From Dactylorhiza incarnata (lineage: Eukaryota; Streptophyta; Magnoliopsida; Asparagales; Orchidaceae), in assembly GCA_033032865.1 (NCBI GenBank), contig JAWHQI010000185.1, forward strand, positions 4,712,001-4,776,000: DNA of 64,000 nucleotides, given 5' to 3'. Under the pieces are notes generated by a model that saw only the letters and a list, made by a program, of their open reading frames with translations, did not search any database and had not been told where the DNA came from. Positions 1 through 11,312 of this stretch are shown here, piece by piece (the stretch's first letter is position 1; each line of letters opens with the position of its first letter). Position numbers and translations under genes: made by a program.

Positions 1-732
1 TAGACAATGCCAAAAAAGTGAGTGAATAAATATCATTATCAAACATAAAACATTTCTCATACTTAGAGGCATGCTAAGCTTGATCCTACACAACTTTTAA
101 ACTATAATTGATACACATGTGAATAGATATATCAAAGCATGAAGAAAGACAATGTCCAAAGTAGTTTGAAAAGAAAAATTGCAACATTGCAGAATTCCTA
201 AATAATAGATTAAATCATGCTTGATTTTTCACAAAAAAATCATACAGTTTTTTTTTATAGTTTTAAAGTTTTATATTTTTGTATTTGATTTTAGCAAATA
301 AAAGCATATTTTTGTAATTTTTGCTTTTGTAATTTTTATATTTGATTTTTTGCATAAAGATGAACTTTAAACAAAGGAAACAACACAAGCGAAAAAGAAA
401 AGCATATTTTTTGTAATTTGGTTTTTGTAGTTTGTATTTGATTTTTCAAAAAAATAAAGAAACACAGAAGTGCAAAAAACTAAGTAGAAAATATAGATTT
501 ATATATTTTAAGGGATTTTTAGAAATTTAAAAAATACAGAAAAATGAACATGGTTGCTAGCGCCTGCGGTAGCGCTAGCGCGGGAGACAGTAAGTGATTT
601 TTGAGGATTTTAAAATTGTTGATTCTTAATCTTGATTAGGTGTCCCAATAGTAGTTTCATGCTGAAAGTGCAGATTATTAGGAGATGTTTTTGATGGTTA
701 AAAGTGAAGAAGCTAGTATTTGTGAGCATGTT
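1..732 (-). other. A1 noncoding region downstream of pol
   Basis: AT-rich DNA homologous to 45318-46047 of copy A2 in the opposite orientation. No credible ORF. At 548-590 it holds a GC-rich block built from the same GCTAGCGC/GCGGTAGC units as the LTR, in otherwise T-rich sequence. In Sireviruses this is the region between pol and the 3' LTR. Confidence 0.8.
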
Positions 733-3700
733 TTAACTTGTAAGATCTAGCACACCTAACTCAAGTCGTAATAAACGAAATCGTGCATCGGGAAGAGGTT
801 TAGTGAATATGTCAGCGAGTTGAGAGTCTGTCCCAATGAAGCTTACTTTTACATTTTCTTTCTTAATGTGATCCCTAATGAAATGATGACGAACGTCGAT
901 TTGTTTGGATCTAGAATGGTGTACAGGATTATATGTGAGGTCAATTGCACTTTTGTTGTCACATTTAAGATCTATGTTTTTGAGATGAAATCCAAAGTCC
1001 TCTAGTGTTTGGCTCATCCATAACGCTTGTGCACAACAACTACCTAGTGCTATATATTCAGCCTCCGTGGTGGAGAGTGCAACCGAAGATTGTTTTCTAC
1101 TAGACCATGCAACTAAAGAGGGTACCAAAGAGTGACACGTACCGCTAGTGCTTTTTCTATCTAGTGAGCACCCGGCGTTGTCCGAATCGGAATAGCCGTG
1201 GAGTGTGAAAGAGTCATTATGTGGGCACCATAATCCTAGTTTAGATGATCCAATTAGATAACGAAAAATACGTTTTACCGCTTTTAAATGAGATTCTGTT
1301 GGATTGGCTTGAAAGCGAGCACATAAACATACGACAAACATTATATCTGGTCTAGATGCACTTAAATAAAGAAGAGAACCTATCATTCCTCTATATAGCG
1401 TTTGATCAATAGAAATTCCAGATTCATCTTTTCCTAGTTTTAAAGAAGCACTCATAGGAGTAGAAGCTTGTTTAAGATTTTCAAATCCAAATCGTTTCAG
1501 CATATCGTGAACATATTTTGATTGACAAATAAAAATACCATCAGTTCTTTGTAAATTTTGAAAACCAAGAAAATATGATAGTTTCCTACAAGACTTATTT
1601 CAAATTCATTTGCCATTATTAAGACTACTTCATTACACAGCTCTTCATTAGTGGCTCCAAAAATGATGTCATCAACATATATTTGTAGAATAATTAATTC
1701 GTTATTTTTATGCTTAATGAAGAGTGTGTTGTCTGCACTTCCCATAATATAACTGTGCCCTAACAAAAACGATGTAAGACGATCATACCATACACCGGGC
1801 GCTTGTTTTAAACCATAAAGCGCTTTTTCTAATTTGTAAACATGATTTGGAAATTTTTCATTTATGAAACCGGGGGGTTGTTCTACATAAACTTCTTCTT
1901 TAATAAACCCGTTTAAAAAGGCACTTTTAACATCCATTTGAAATAATTTTATTCTTTTAAAACTCGCAAATGCCAAAAATATTCGTATAGATTCTAAGCG
2001 AGCTACGGGTGCAAAAGTTTCTTCAAAATCTACCCCCTCGATTTGTGAATAGCCTTGAGCAACTAAGCGTGCTTTATTTCTTACAATCCTAGATTCACCA
2101 TCTAGCTTATTTTTAAAAATCCATTTTACGCCAATAATTGGATGATTAGATGGTCTTTCTACTAAATACCAAACTTTATTTCTTTCAAATTGTCCTAACT
2201 CTTCATTTATTGCCAAAAACCAAAATTCGTCATTTAAAGCGGTGGAAACATTTTTAGGTTTAATTTCAGACACAAAGCAAATATTTGAAAATATTTCATG
2301 AAGAGAGGACCGAGTTCTTACCCTAGTAGAAGGTTCCCCAATGACTAGCTCCTTTGGATGATTTTTGGAGAAGTTTAGAATGCTTGGAGGTACATATTCA
2401 TCTTCTTTTGACTTCTCCTCCTCTTCTTTGGATGGTTCTTCTTCATCGTGCTCCAAGGATGGCAAAGGTTCATCAGCGGTACCTGTAGGGAGCTTCTTTG
2501 CACATGGAACAAACTCATGAAATCTGACATTAATTGACTCTTCAACCTTGCTTGATCTTTTATTAAATATTCTATATGCATTACTAGTTGAAGAATAACC
2601 AAGAAATATTCCTTCATCGCATTTTTCGTCAAATTTTCCTAAAGAATCTTTTGTATTAAGAATGAAGCATTTACATCCAAATACTCTAAAATATGATACG
2701 TTACGTTTCTTTTGATAGTAAAGTTCACATGGTGTGAGAGTTAATGATGGGCGAAGCATAACTCTATTCATTACATAGCTTGCAGTGCTTACGGCTTCTG
2801 CCCAAAAATACTTAGGTAATTTATATTCAGATAGCATTGTGCATGCAAGTTCTTGTATTGTCCTATTTTTCCGTTCTACAACACCATTTTGTTGAGGTGT
2901 GTGTGTAGCAGAGAACTCATGCTTAATACCTAACATGTCACAAAAAGATCTAAAATTTTCATTTTCAAATTCACCTCCATGATCTGAGCGAATGCATTTT
3001 ATTTTTAAATCTAATTCATTTTGAATGCGAGTACATAATTTTGAAAATTCGCAAAACGCATCAGATTTGGAGGAGAGAAATAAAGTCCAACAATATATAG
3101 AATAGTCATCTATGAGAACATAAGTGTATAATCTACCACCAAGAGTCGCAGTGTTAACGGGGCCAAAAAGATCCATATGAATTAATTGCAGAGGTTTTGA
3201 TGTAGAAACTTTGTTTTTGCTTTTAAAAGATGACTTAGTAAATTTGCCTTTTTGGCATGGAGAGCATACTGAAGATAAATTTCCATTTAACTTAGGCAAT
3301 CCTCTAATCAATTCTCTTTTTGCTAGTTTTAAGATGAGCTTTGTACTAGCGTGGCCTAAGCGTCTATGCCATAATTCTAATTCATCATTTTTTGTTATAA
3401 AACATTTTATAGAAGATTTAGAAAGATCATGAAATGAAACTATGTAAACATTATGAATTCTAGGTGCAGTTAATAACACATCTTTTGTTTTAGGATTAAC
3501 AATCTTGCAAAGGTTAGTGGAAGATTCAAAAAGTACGTCTAAACCTTTATCTCACAGTTGACTTATAGTTATTAGGTTAGGTTTTAATCCTTTCACATAA
3601 AGCACATTTGATATAAGAAAAGATGCGTTACCCACTGTACCAACTCCCATGATCCTTCCTTTACCGTTATCGCCAAACGTCACTATTCCTCCTTTCTTCT

Positions 3701-3803
3701 TTTCTAGGCTAAGGAATTTTTCTTTATTGCCCGTCATGTGTTTGGAGCAGCCTGAGTCCAAATACCACACGTCTTCTGTTTCCTTAGCCTTCCTGCAAAT
3801 CTA
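733..3803 (-). pseudogene. pol: A1 pol (protease, integrase, RT, RNase H), broken
   Basis: Read on the minus strand the order is aspartic protease with DSG in WYLDSGC (near 3760), integrase zinc finger WHRRLGH with CSPC, integrase core with [14 protein letters not shown] and [12 protein letters not shown] with [11 protein letters not shown] and YVDDIIFG, then RNase H ending near 733. Two breaks are visible: a TGA at 3552-3554 just after the protease, and a one-base deletion near 1581-1587 that moves the rest of RT and RNase H to another frame. An amber codon at 3801-3803 lies in frame just upstream of the protease. Not functional as it stands. Confidence 0.93.
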
Positions 3804-5689
3804 GAAAGAGGATGAGAGTAAAGACCCAGATACCCAAGAGGTACCACCCATAGAGTAAGTGGATTTCTTAGGTACCCAGATTTGTTTTAATGATCGTTGA
3901 TTTATTATATTCCTGCAAGAGCTAGACGTGTGTCCAAATTTAAGACAATTAGCACACGAAATAAAGGGGGTTGAGACCCTTTCTGAGTTTCTATGTTGCC
4001 CTTGCTGGATGATGTTTGTACATTAGAAAAACCAGAAGAATTTTTAACTTTAGAGCTACCGCCGGCGTTAGTAGCTAGCGCCGGGCGGTAGTGTTCACTT
4101 TTATCTCCGAGTCCGATTTTTCCAGACCCAAAGCATTGATTACCCAGAAGCATATCCAGGGATTTTTGACCAATCCCGAATTTGGTTATGGCTAAATTGA
4201 GATTTTGATTTTGTTTTTTAAGAGATGTATTTTCTTGAACAATCATAACACATTTGTTTTCAAATCCTTTTTTGTTCTTTTCAATTTGTAATATAGAAGT
4301 TTTCAATTTTCTCTTTAAGTCCCCTTTTTCTTTTGCAATGATTTTGTTTTGTGAAAGGGCATTAGAGAGAGAAACTTCAAGTTTTTTTATCATAAATAAA
4401 GAGTGCTCACATTCTTGACATGAAACTTTTCTTTTTTCAAGAGAGACTAATTTTTTTGTGAGCTTACGATTTTCTTTTATAATAGATTCATTTTCATGAT
4501 TTAATAAAACAAATTTATCATAAAGTTCTTCAAAGGTAGGAGGAGATACCTCAGTGTCGCTAAGAACACTGGTGTCGTCATCGTCGCTTTTGGCCATTAA
4601 GCACAAGTTTGCTTCCTCCTCGCTACTTGATTCAGATCTGTTTGACTCTTCAGAGGAAGAGTCATCCCAAGTAGCGGCCTTCAGCACTTTCTTCTTTTCT
4701 TTTTCTTTCTTTTGTTCTTTCCGTTCCTTTTGGTATTTTGCGCACTGGCTCTGAATGTGCCCGGTTTTTCTGCAGTGATAGCATTCTGGAGGCGGCCTTT
4801 CTTCTTCGTCATCGCTTCCTTTTTCTTTCTTCGATGAAGAGGAGGATCCCTTTCGTCGAGTATTTTTTTGGAAGAATTTTCGGAATGTGTTCATTCTCTC
4901 TGGATTTCTGATGAACTTCTTGAAATTCTTCACCAGGAGCCCTTCTTCATCATCATCGTCCTCTTCGATGCACTCCTTCTTTGATGTCAGTGCCAATGCC
5001 TTTTTCTTCGGCTCCTTGTTGTATTCGTCATGTTGAATTTGTAGTTCTACCTCATGGGTTTTGAGATTCCCAATGAGATTCTCGATCTGGAGCGTTCTTA
5101 AATTGTGCGACTCCGAGATGGCCGTCACCTTCGGATTGAACCTTGGAGGTAAGGAACGAAGAATTTTCCTCACCAAGTCCCCGTCGGAGTAGGTCTTTCC
5201 AAGCGCCTTTGATGCGTTTACAATCTTTGTGAAGCGCGTGTACATTGAGTTGATGTCCTCTTCCGTGTCCATCCTGAATTTTTCGTATTCAGATTCCAGT
5301 TGAAACAACTTGGCATCTTTCACCTGCGATGTACCTTCGTGAGTAACTTCCAATTGATTCCAAATATCATAAGCAGTTGTGCATGCAGAAATTCTATTAA
5401 ACTCAGTCCTATTTAAAGCGCTATATAAAGCGTTCATTGCTTTAGCATTATTTTTACACCTTAGTTTATCGTTGTCATCCCATTTATCTTTAGGTTTTGC
5501 TAATGTCGCCTCTCCTACTACAGTTGTAGGCGGAGAGTACCGTACTTCTACCATGTTCCATACTTCTACATCCATGGTCATAAGAAAACACATCATTCAA
5601 TTTTTCCAGTAGTTAAAATCTGACCCAGTAAAGAGAGGTGGTCGACTAACCCCTTGACCCTCAGGAAAAGCGAGATCATGAGACGCCAT
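3804..5689 (-). pseudogene. gag: A1 gag (coiled-coil capsid protein with CCHC knuckles), broken
   Basis: The ATG at 5687-5689 matches the start used by copy A2. An in-frame TGA follows about 30 codons later, before the long open stretch 3905-5596. This encodes the UBN2-type copia gag N-terminus, a CCHC knuckle CYHCRKTGHIQSQC, an acidic serine-rich stretch, then a Lys/Glu/Leu-rich region likely to form a coiled coil. A second knuckle CANCLKFGHTSSSC lies near 3917-3960 in a different frame, so a frameshift lies near 3960-4000. The long coiled coil is typical of Sirevirus gag. Confidence 0.88.
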
Positions 5690-5722
5690 TGTTCCTAGTT
5701 GTTAAGCCAATTGGAACAAAAC

Positions 5723-5735
5723 CGCTCTGATACCA
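5723..5735 (-). promoter_or_regulatory. A1 primer binding site (tRNA-iMet)
   Basis: On the minus strand TGGTATCAGAGCG starts two bases after the 5' LTR and matches the complement of the plant initiator tRNA-Met 3' end. It primes minus-strand DNA synthesis. Confidence 0.9.
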
Positions 5736-5737
5736 CT

Positions 5738-6803
5738 TGTTGGATCGGTCGGCGCCCTTAGAGGGGGGTGAATAAGGGTTTTCAAAAACTTTAGATTATA
5801 TTTATTAAACTTTGAATTATTGCAAGATTAAAGACATGAAATAAGTTAAGTAAAACAAAAAGAGAGACAAGCTTTATTAATGATAAATAAGTTTTACAAA
5901 ACTTGATCTCGATGACGCTAGAGATCGGAGGCGAATAATAAAAAAGCTCTTTTTGTTTTCTATCCTGACTCGCTTCCCCACGAAGCGGTGGCCCTAGCCT
6001 TATCCTCCCCGGATTCGACCTCAAGCTGCTCTAGCCAATCCTTCTCCGGATGTGGCCTCGAGCACCCCCTAGAACTAGCCTAGATCAAGTCGCCAACACG
6101 AGGCGAATTTCAGCCCTAAGTCTACCCCAGACCTAGTCACCAACACGAGGCGATTTCACTACCGTTTACAATGAAGAAAGAGAAATAAAATAACAAAACT
6201 TCCCTTAAGATGAACTTCTGAAGTCGGAGATGAAGATCCGCTGTAGAATCAGCGTTTGTTGAAGCGGACTTCGTCTGGATTCGGCGTGATGGAATTCTCC
6301 TTCAGAAATTGGCAGAGCTTCGCTGGGACCTCAAATTTTGGCTAAGACAAGCCTCTGGAATTCTAGTACTCTCTCTCTAAGGTGTATGCAATGGGTGTTC
6401 GAAAACAAGAGGAGAGGGGTCCTTTTATAGCCCAAGCGCTACCGCCGGCGCTAGTGCTACCGCCGGCGCTAGCCCGGATTAGGAAAGATTTTGCGCGGCA
6501 GGATCTCCCATCCGCGGCAACATTTTGCTTTATGCCTTATGTGCGCCATGCTACCGCCAGCGCTAGTAGCTACCGTCGGGCGCTAGCTCTTTCTAAAAAC
6601 ACTGCCGGAATCGCACTAATCATCGCTAGCGCCGGCGCTAGTGAGCCTCTTCGAATTTTGGCCTCAATTTTGGGGGCAGTCATCTTGAGTACTCCTTGAG
6701 TCATATGGACTATGTTAACCTGCACACTTGAACACACAAGATCAAATACACATAGGATTTGTTATTCTCAAACCTAGGAGATGCGGAAGACCATGTTCCA
6801 ACA
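5738..6803 (-). repeat. A1 5' LTR
   Basis: It begins TGTTGGAACATGG at 6803 and ends GATCCAACA at 5738 (minus strand), matching both LTRs of A2. The 3' part has the C-tract motif CACCCCCCTCTAAGG. A TATA box (TATAAAAGG on the minus strand, 6421-6429) directly follows an array of GCTAGCGCCGGCGGTAGC-like palindromes (about 6430-6645). At 1066 bp it is shorter than the 1.2-kb A2 LTRs. Confidence 0.95.
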
Positions 6804-6954
6804 GCCCTTGGTCACGGGCGTGACTGAGGGCCTATACTTGCATTTTTGGGCAAAAACTCCAGAAATCCTGAAAAAAATAAAACAAACTTAAGTTAGTGAA
6901 CAATTATAAATAGAAATGATTATTTTGTTAAAATAGACATATTATTTATAAATT
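6804..6954 (-). repeat. Remnant of an Athila-related LTR
   Basis: On the minus strand this reads like a diverged version of the LTR start of element E: CTTAAGTT, then AAAAATGCAA, then a GTCACGCCCGTGAC palindrome next to the A1 boundary. It is the DNA into which A1 (at 6803/6804) and B (at 6954/6955) inserted. The last five bases, AAATT, are the target duplication of B. Confidence 0.6.
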
Positions 6955-8275
6955 TGAAAGTGGAGGTTAGATCTTAAGTTACTCTAGAGGGGGGGAATAG
7001 AGTATTAAAAACTTTTCCTTAGTTTTTATAGCGAATTAAAATTGTGTTATATATATGTGTAAGCAGTGTGAGATATAAATAAATAGAAAAACTAAATAAG
7101 TAAAAGCACACAACACAGCACAGAGAAATAAACAAACACAAAGGATCAGATGTCTTGCCACCAGGGAGTTACACTTTTGAACGGAGTTTTAACCCAGTAC
7201 AAGAGAGGTGAGAAAGAGTTTATAGTGTTCTTCTCTGTCAAGATGCTGAGAGAAGACTCTAGTGGATTTGTTGTAAAGCTCCCCCTGTCTGATTGAAGTA
7301 TTTGACAGTTGGTGGAGAAGCTTTCTCTTGAAACAGAAATCTTCTGTAGCAGATTGATCTGGAAGAAATAGTTCTTCAGATTCTTTGTTGCTCTTTTAGA
7401 AGACTTGAACTTGCAGCAGATATCTGAGAGATTGAGCTTTGAAGAAGATGTTCTCAGAGAAATGCTGATTGCTGCTTGAGGAAGAAGAAGACTAAAAATA
7501 TTTGACTGAGTGTTCTTCCTTTTCTTTCTCTATCCTTGTTGTTGTACTCTCTCTATATTCTGTAAGAATGTCTTTTAATTCTTCCGAGATAATGAGACAA
7601 TAAAGTCTGTCTTTGATATATTCTCTTTTTGGAATAGAATAATCAGACTTTAATTCTTTCTTGGAATAACAACAAAGACCAAACGACTTTGGCAGGTCCT
7701 TTAATTCCTTAGCCGTGAAATACTCCTTTGCATTAATTGTCAACGGCTATCGATCTTTGCCTTGGAATAAAGGAAAGAAAGGAATATATTCAAATAATAT
7801 AATATCCTTACTTAGCTGACTTGAATACATCCAAATATATTGAATATATCCATTAGAATCGTCGATCTGTGTTCAGAGTACTGACAAATAACTGATATTT
7901 AAGTATTAAATAATCTGGAATCTGTATTTGTCGATCTGAGCTTCAGTAAAGAATTCCTCGAGCTCTGGCTGAAATCTGTCGAGCGCTGGCTGGAATCTGT
8001 CGAGCGCTGGCTGGAATCTGTCGAGCGTTGGCAGGAATTCGTCGAGCGCTGGCAGGAATCTGTCGAGTGCTGGCTGGAATTTATCGAGCGCTGACAGCCA
8101 TCTGTCGAGCGCCGATAGCCATTTGTCGAACGCTGGGAACTTAAATTTTTCCTTATGTTCTAGCTAATCTAACAGCCTAAAGACTTGACCTTTAGACTAT
8201 ACAATGGGGTCAACTTGATCCTAGTCAAAACGTATAGTGATTCTAGCCGAAATCAGTAATAGGGTTGTTCCAACA
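6955..8275 (-). repeat. B 3' LTR
   Basis: It reads TGTTGGAACAACCC at 8275 to CTCCACTTTCA at 6955 on the minus strand and aligns with 25871-27344. It is 1321 bp against 1474 bp because about 150 bp are deleted near 7145, where the other copy has short GATCAGGTGNC repeats. The array of about 21-bp TCGAGCGCTGGCTGGAATCTG units lies at 7965-8145. The small ORF at 7492-7743 is not credible. Confidence 0.93.
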
Positions 8276-8867
8276 ACTTTCATCATCATCAGAATCAGAA
8301 GATGGAATTGGTTCATCATATAAATCATTTATCAATTTAAGAGCTTTAATCTTTTGCTCTTCAGCTTCAAAAGCTACATCTTCTGCTTTCCAGATTTCAT
8401 CAAAATCAGGAATTGGGGATTCATCAAAAACAAAAGTTGGAATATCAAAACTTTTGATAATTTCCTCTGAAATTACAACTGATTCTTCTGCTTGACTTTG
8501 AATTTGAACTGAAATAGGAACTGGATCTGCAATCTGAACTTCAAAACTTCTGATAACCATTTTCAACAAAACTTTATCTATTGGAGCAGTATATGGAACT
8601 ATTGCTCTTGAGTATGCTTGATATTTTGGCAGATTTGAGAAGATTGAATCAAACTTAGACAGCAAAGAAATAATATCTAGAGAAGTATGAATATAGATAT
8701 TATTTATTTCTTCTATAACTGAAATTGATGAAGTTGTAGATAAATAAATCATTTCTGAATCAAAAACTGTAACTGAATCTGCTGCAAACACTGGAGTTTC
8801 AGAAACTAAGGCTTCTGGAGCTTCTTCAAACACTGGAGCTTCTAAAACTGGAGCTTCTGGAGCTTCT

Positions 8868-9153
8868 GTGGTGTGTGGACACCTGAACAAAATCACCTTG
8901 GTGCTAGGGCACCTGATCAACTCTGCTAGTGGATTCCTACCATGGGTGGTAGAAGAGTGGACTACCCAGATTTATTGGGGAGCCACTATATTTCCTTATG
9001 TCCTCTGTGTTTGTTTATTTCTCTGTGCTATGCTGTGTGCTTTTACTTATTCAGTTTTTCTGTTTATATATATCTCACACTGCTTACACATATATATAAC
9101 ACTATTTTAATTCCGCTATAAAAACTAAGGAAAAGTTTTTAATACTCTATTCA

Positions 9154-9184
<31 letters not shown>

Positions 9185-9229
9185 TAGAGTAACTTAAGAT
9201 CTAACCTCCACTTTCAATTGGTATCAGAG
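8868..9229 (+). repeat. Inverted 3' portion of a B-type LTR with primer site, captured inside ORF3
   Basis: 8868-9216 is the last ~350 bp of a B LTR in plus orientation, ending CTCCACTTTCA, followed by the primer site TGGTATCAGAG (9219-9229). Similarity to the B leader stops right after the primer site. The left junction shares a CTGTGG microhomology with ORF3. The tract contains 29 consecutive C (9154-9182), where the two B LTRs have 7. Confidence 0.88.
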
Positions 9230-9241
9230 TTAAACTGAAAA

Positions 9242-9282
9242 CAAAAGTTGGAATATCAAAACTTTTGATATTCCAACTTTTG
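9242..9282. repeat. Short perfect palindrome from ORF3
   Basis: CAAAAGTTGGAATATCAAAA is followed, after one base, by its reverse complement. The left half also occurs in ORF3 at 8436-8456, where a smaller natural palindrome TATCAAAACTTTTGATA is seen. It is the second fold-back in this locus. Confidence 0.85.
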
Positions 9283-9285
9283 TTT

Positions 9286-10012
9286 TTGATTTTGATCATG
9301 TCTTTCAAAAGCTAGATACCATTCTGGATGCAAAACTTGCTTCAGTTCTTAAAGCCATTTCTGATCTCTTTGCTCAAATGTCTTCATTCCCTTCCTCTCA
9401 CTCTGTCCCTTCTTCTAGGGGCCTAGATTCAGGTCTCCCTGAAGCTAGGCAGGGGGAGATGTCTTATGAAGAAGCTCCAGAAGCTCCAGTTTCAGAAGCT
9501 CCAGTGTTTGAAGAAGCTCCCGGAGCCCAGTTTCTTAAACTCCAGTGTTTGCAGCAGATTCAGTTACAGTTTTTGATTCAAAAATGATTGATTTATCTAC
9601 AACTTCAGCAATTCCAGTTATAGAAGAAATAAATAATATCTAGAGAAGGATGAATATAGATATTATTTATTTCTTCTATAACTGGAATTGCTGAAGCTGT
9701 AGATAAATCAATCATTTCTGAATCAAAAATTGTAACTTAATCTGCTGCAAACACTGGAGTTTCAGAAACTGGGGCTTCTGGAGCTTCTTCAAACACTGGA
9801 GCTTCTGAAACTGGAGCTTCTTCATAAGACATCTCCCCCTGCCTAGCTTCAGGGAGACCTAAATCTAGGCCCCTAGAAGAAGGGACAGAGTGAGAGGAAG
9901 GGAATGAAGACATTTGAGCAGAGAGATCAGAAACGGCTTTAAGAACTGGAGCAAGTTTTGCATCCAGAATGGTATCTATCTTTTGAAAGACATGATCAAA
10001 AATTTGATCAGC
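9286..10012. repeat. Inverted repeat of about 355-bp arms in ORF3
   Basis: The left arm, about 9286-9642, is the near-perfect reverse complement of the right arm, 9657-10012, around a 14-nt loop. The right arm is native ORF3; the left arm is the same sequence flipped. The centre falls on a hairpin that also exists in the undisturbed ORF3 copy at 8668-8710. Confidence 0.9.
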
Positions 10013-11140
10013 CACAGATTGGAAATTGATATAAATGAGTTCTGGTGGATTGGATGATGATGGTGTAAAAGAGGATGGAATGGAGATAGGTACAAATATG
10101 TTTGCAACATTGGCAGATTGTGTAGGGATGTCTGAATGAATAGGGCAAGAATGATGGATGGGTGGTTGATGGTCATCATGCATGGGAGATGGAGGTGGAG
10201 ATGTATGAGGAGGTAGAAGTGCAAATGAAGGAGGTGGAATGTCATCAATGGGTGCGGGAGAATTTGGAGATGGAGTTTGTGCAGAGGAAATATGTTGAGG
10301 TGGAGATGGGAGAGGAGGAGAAGAAACAAGTGGAGGAGCTTCTGGAGGGGTTGAGGGAGTGACTGGATCAGTCCTGGTGCCTTCAGAAGCTTTCTTGGGT
10401 GCAACTACTCCTGGGTTCTTCTTTGGAATAACCCTGTCCCATTTGGCAAAGAGAGCTGAGGTCAGCTACTTGCTTGCATTTATTGTTACCTTGGGAAAGA
10501 CCAAAAGGTCTTGGTGCCTTTCCTGCAGAATAATGCCTATAATTCTTCCATAACAGACATTATCCTTAGAAACCTTCTTCTTAATTAACTCAAATAGAAC
10601 TGATCCCCAATTTACTTTCTTCTTTTCCATCAAGGCCACCATCAAAAGAAATTGGTGCCTTTTAATGTAATCATGACCTGTTGTCTTTCCTAACAAAACC
10701 TTTCCAACAATATCAGATAAAAACTTGTATTCCAAGGACAAGTTTTTCTTAAGCAAATGATTAGGGTTTCCAGTAGAATGACCCATTTTAATCAAAGCAT
10801 CACCAAATTCATCAGAACTCAACTCTAGATCATCATCACCGTTTGTAAAGCCAAAAATTTCAGATACGATGGTTGGGGTAGGAGAAACCTGATGACCTGA
10901 GATGGTTCAAGTTAAACTTTCATCTTCTGGCTTAGCCGTGTAAACCCATTCTTTTATTTCTGCAGTATGCAACTTTATCCTGGTGCTCATGAACTTCTTC
11001 AACTGTTGTTCTTCAAAAAGTTGAAGAATATCTTGGAATACTTGGTCTGATTGTGCAAATGATTCCATATCAATGTCAAATCCGGCGTCAAACTTCATGG
11101 AGTAAAGCGCGGCTTGAGAAATTGCCATTGAAACCTGCAA

Positions 11141-11307
11141 TAGAGAAAAATATAAAGTGCAGAGGGGAACTGGACGGAAACGATTTCTTTAGGCGCAATC
11201 TATTAAGAAATAAAATAGAGATTATATAGACCAGAGAAGGGGGCGCATTTGTGGAGCGATGTTCGGCAAAAACCTAATAAAAAGTAGAAGTCGAAAAGGC
11301 TTTAGGT
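11141..11307 (-). other. B spacer between pol and ORF3
   Basis: About 160 bp with no ORF. Its right end holds TAA at 11302-11304, which would have been the pol stop two codons past the F insertion site. Confidence 0.7.
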
Positions 11308-11312
11308 CTCCG

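Larger units (their letters stand above)
1..6803 (-). mobile_element. Sirevirus-type Ty1/copia retrotransposon A1 (partial, degenerate)
   Basis: The element lies on the minus strand: 5' LTR at the right (5738-6803), primer site, gag, pol and 3' noncoding DNA. The left end runs out of the window at a point matching about 46047 in copy A2, so roughly 1.5 kb of internal DNA plus the 3' LTR are missing. The order protease, integrase, RT, RNase H is that of Ty1/copia. A long coiled-coil gag with CCHC knuckles, a tRNA-Met primer site and palindromic LTR repeats point to Sirevirus. It is inserted in an Athila-like LTR remnant at 6804. Confidence 0.93.
8243..11140 (-). pseudogene. B third ORF, similar to 'putative plant transposon protein' family, rearranged
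   Basis: Open stretches at 11140-10907, 10822-10466 and 10183-9737 share one frame and are broken by single stops (TGA near 10907, TAG near 10466). The first parts (a LQLFEEQQLKKFMSTRIKL segment, then VLLGKTTGHDYIKRHQF to VNWGSVLFELI) resemble, from memory, the plant transposon protein domain often called Transposase_32. A proline-rich linker and an acidic region with SEAPVFEEAPEAP repeats follow. The C-terminal part is at 8243-8867, separated by inverted copies and an LTR fragment. It sits where Sireviruses carry an env-like ORF; its function is unknown. Confidence 0.65.

Noticed and set aside
10162..10362. Plus-strand ORF rich in Glu/Val/Met
   Set aside because: Shadow of the proline-rich linker of B ORF3 on the other strand.
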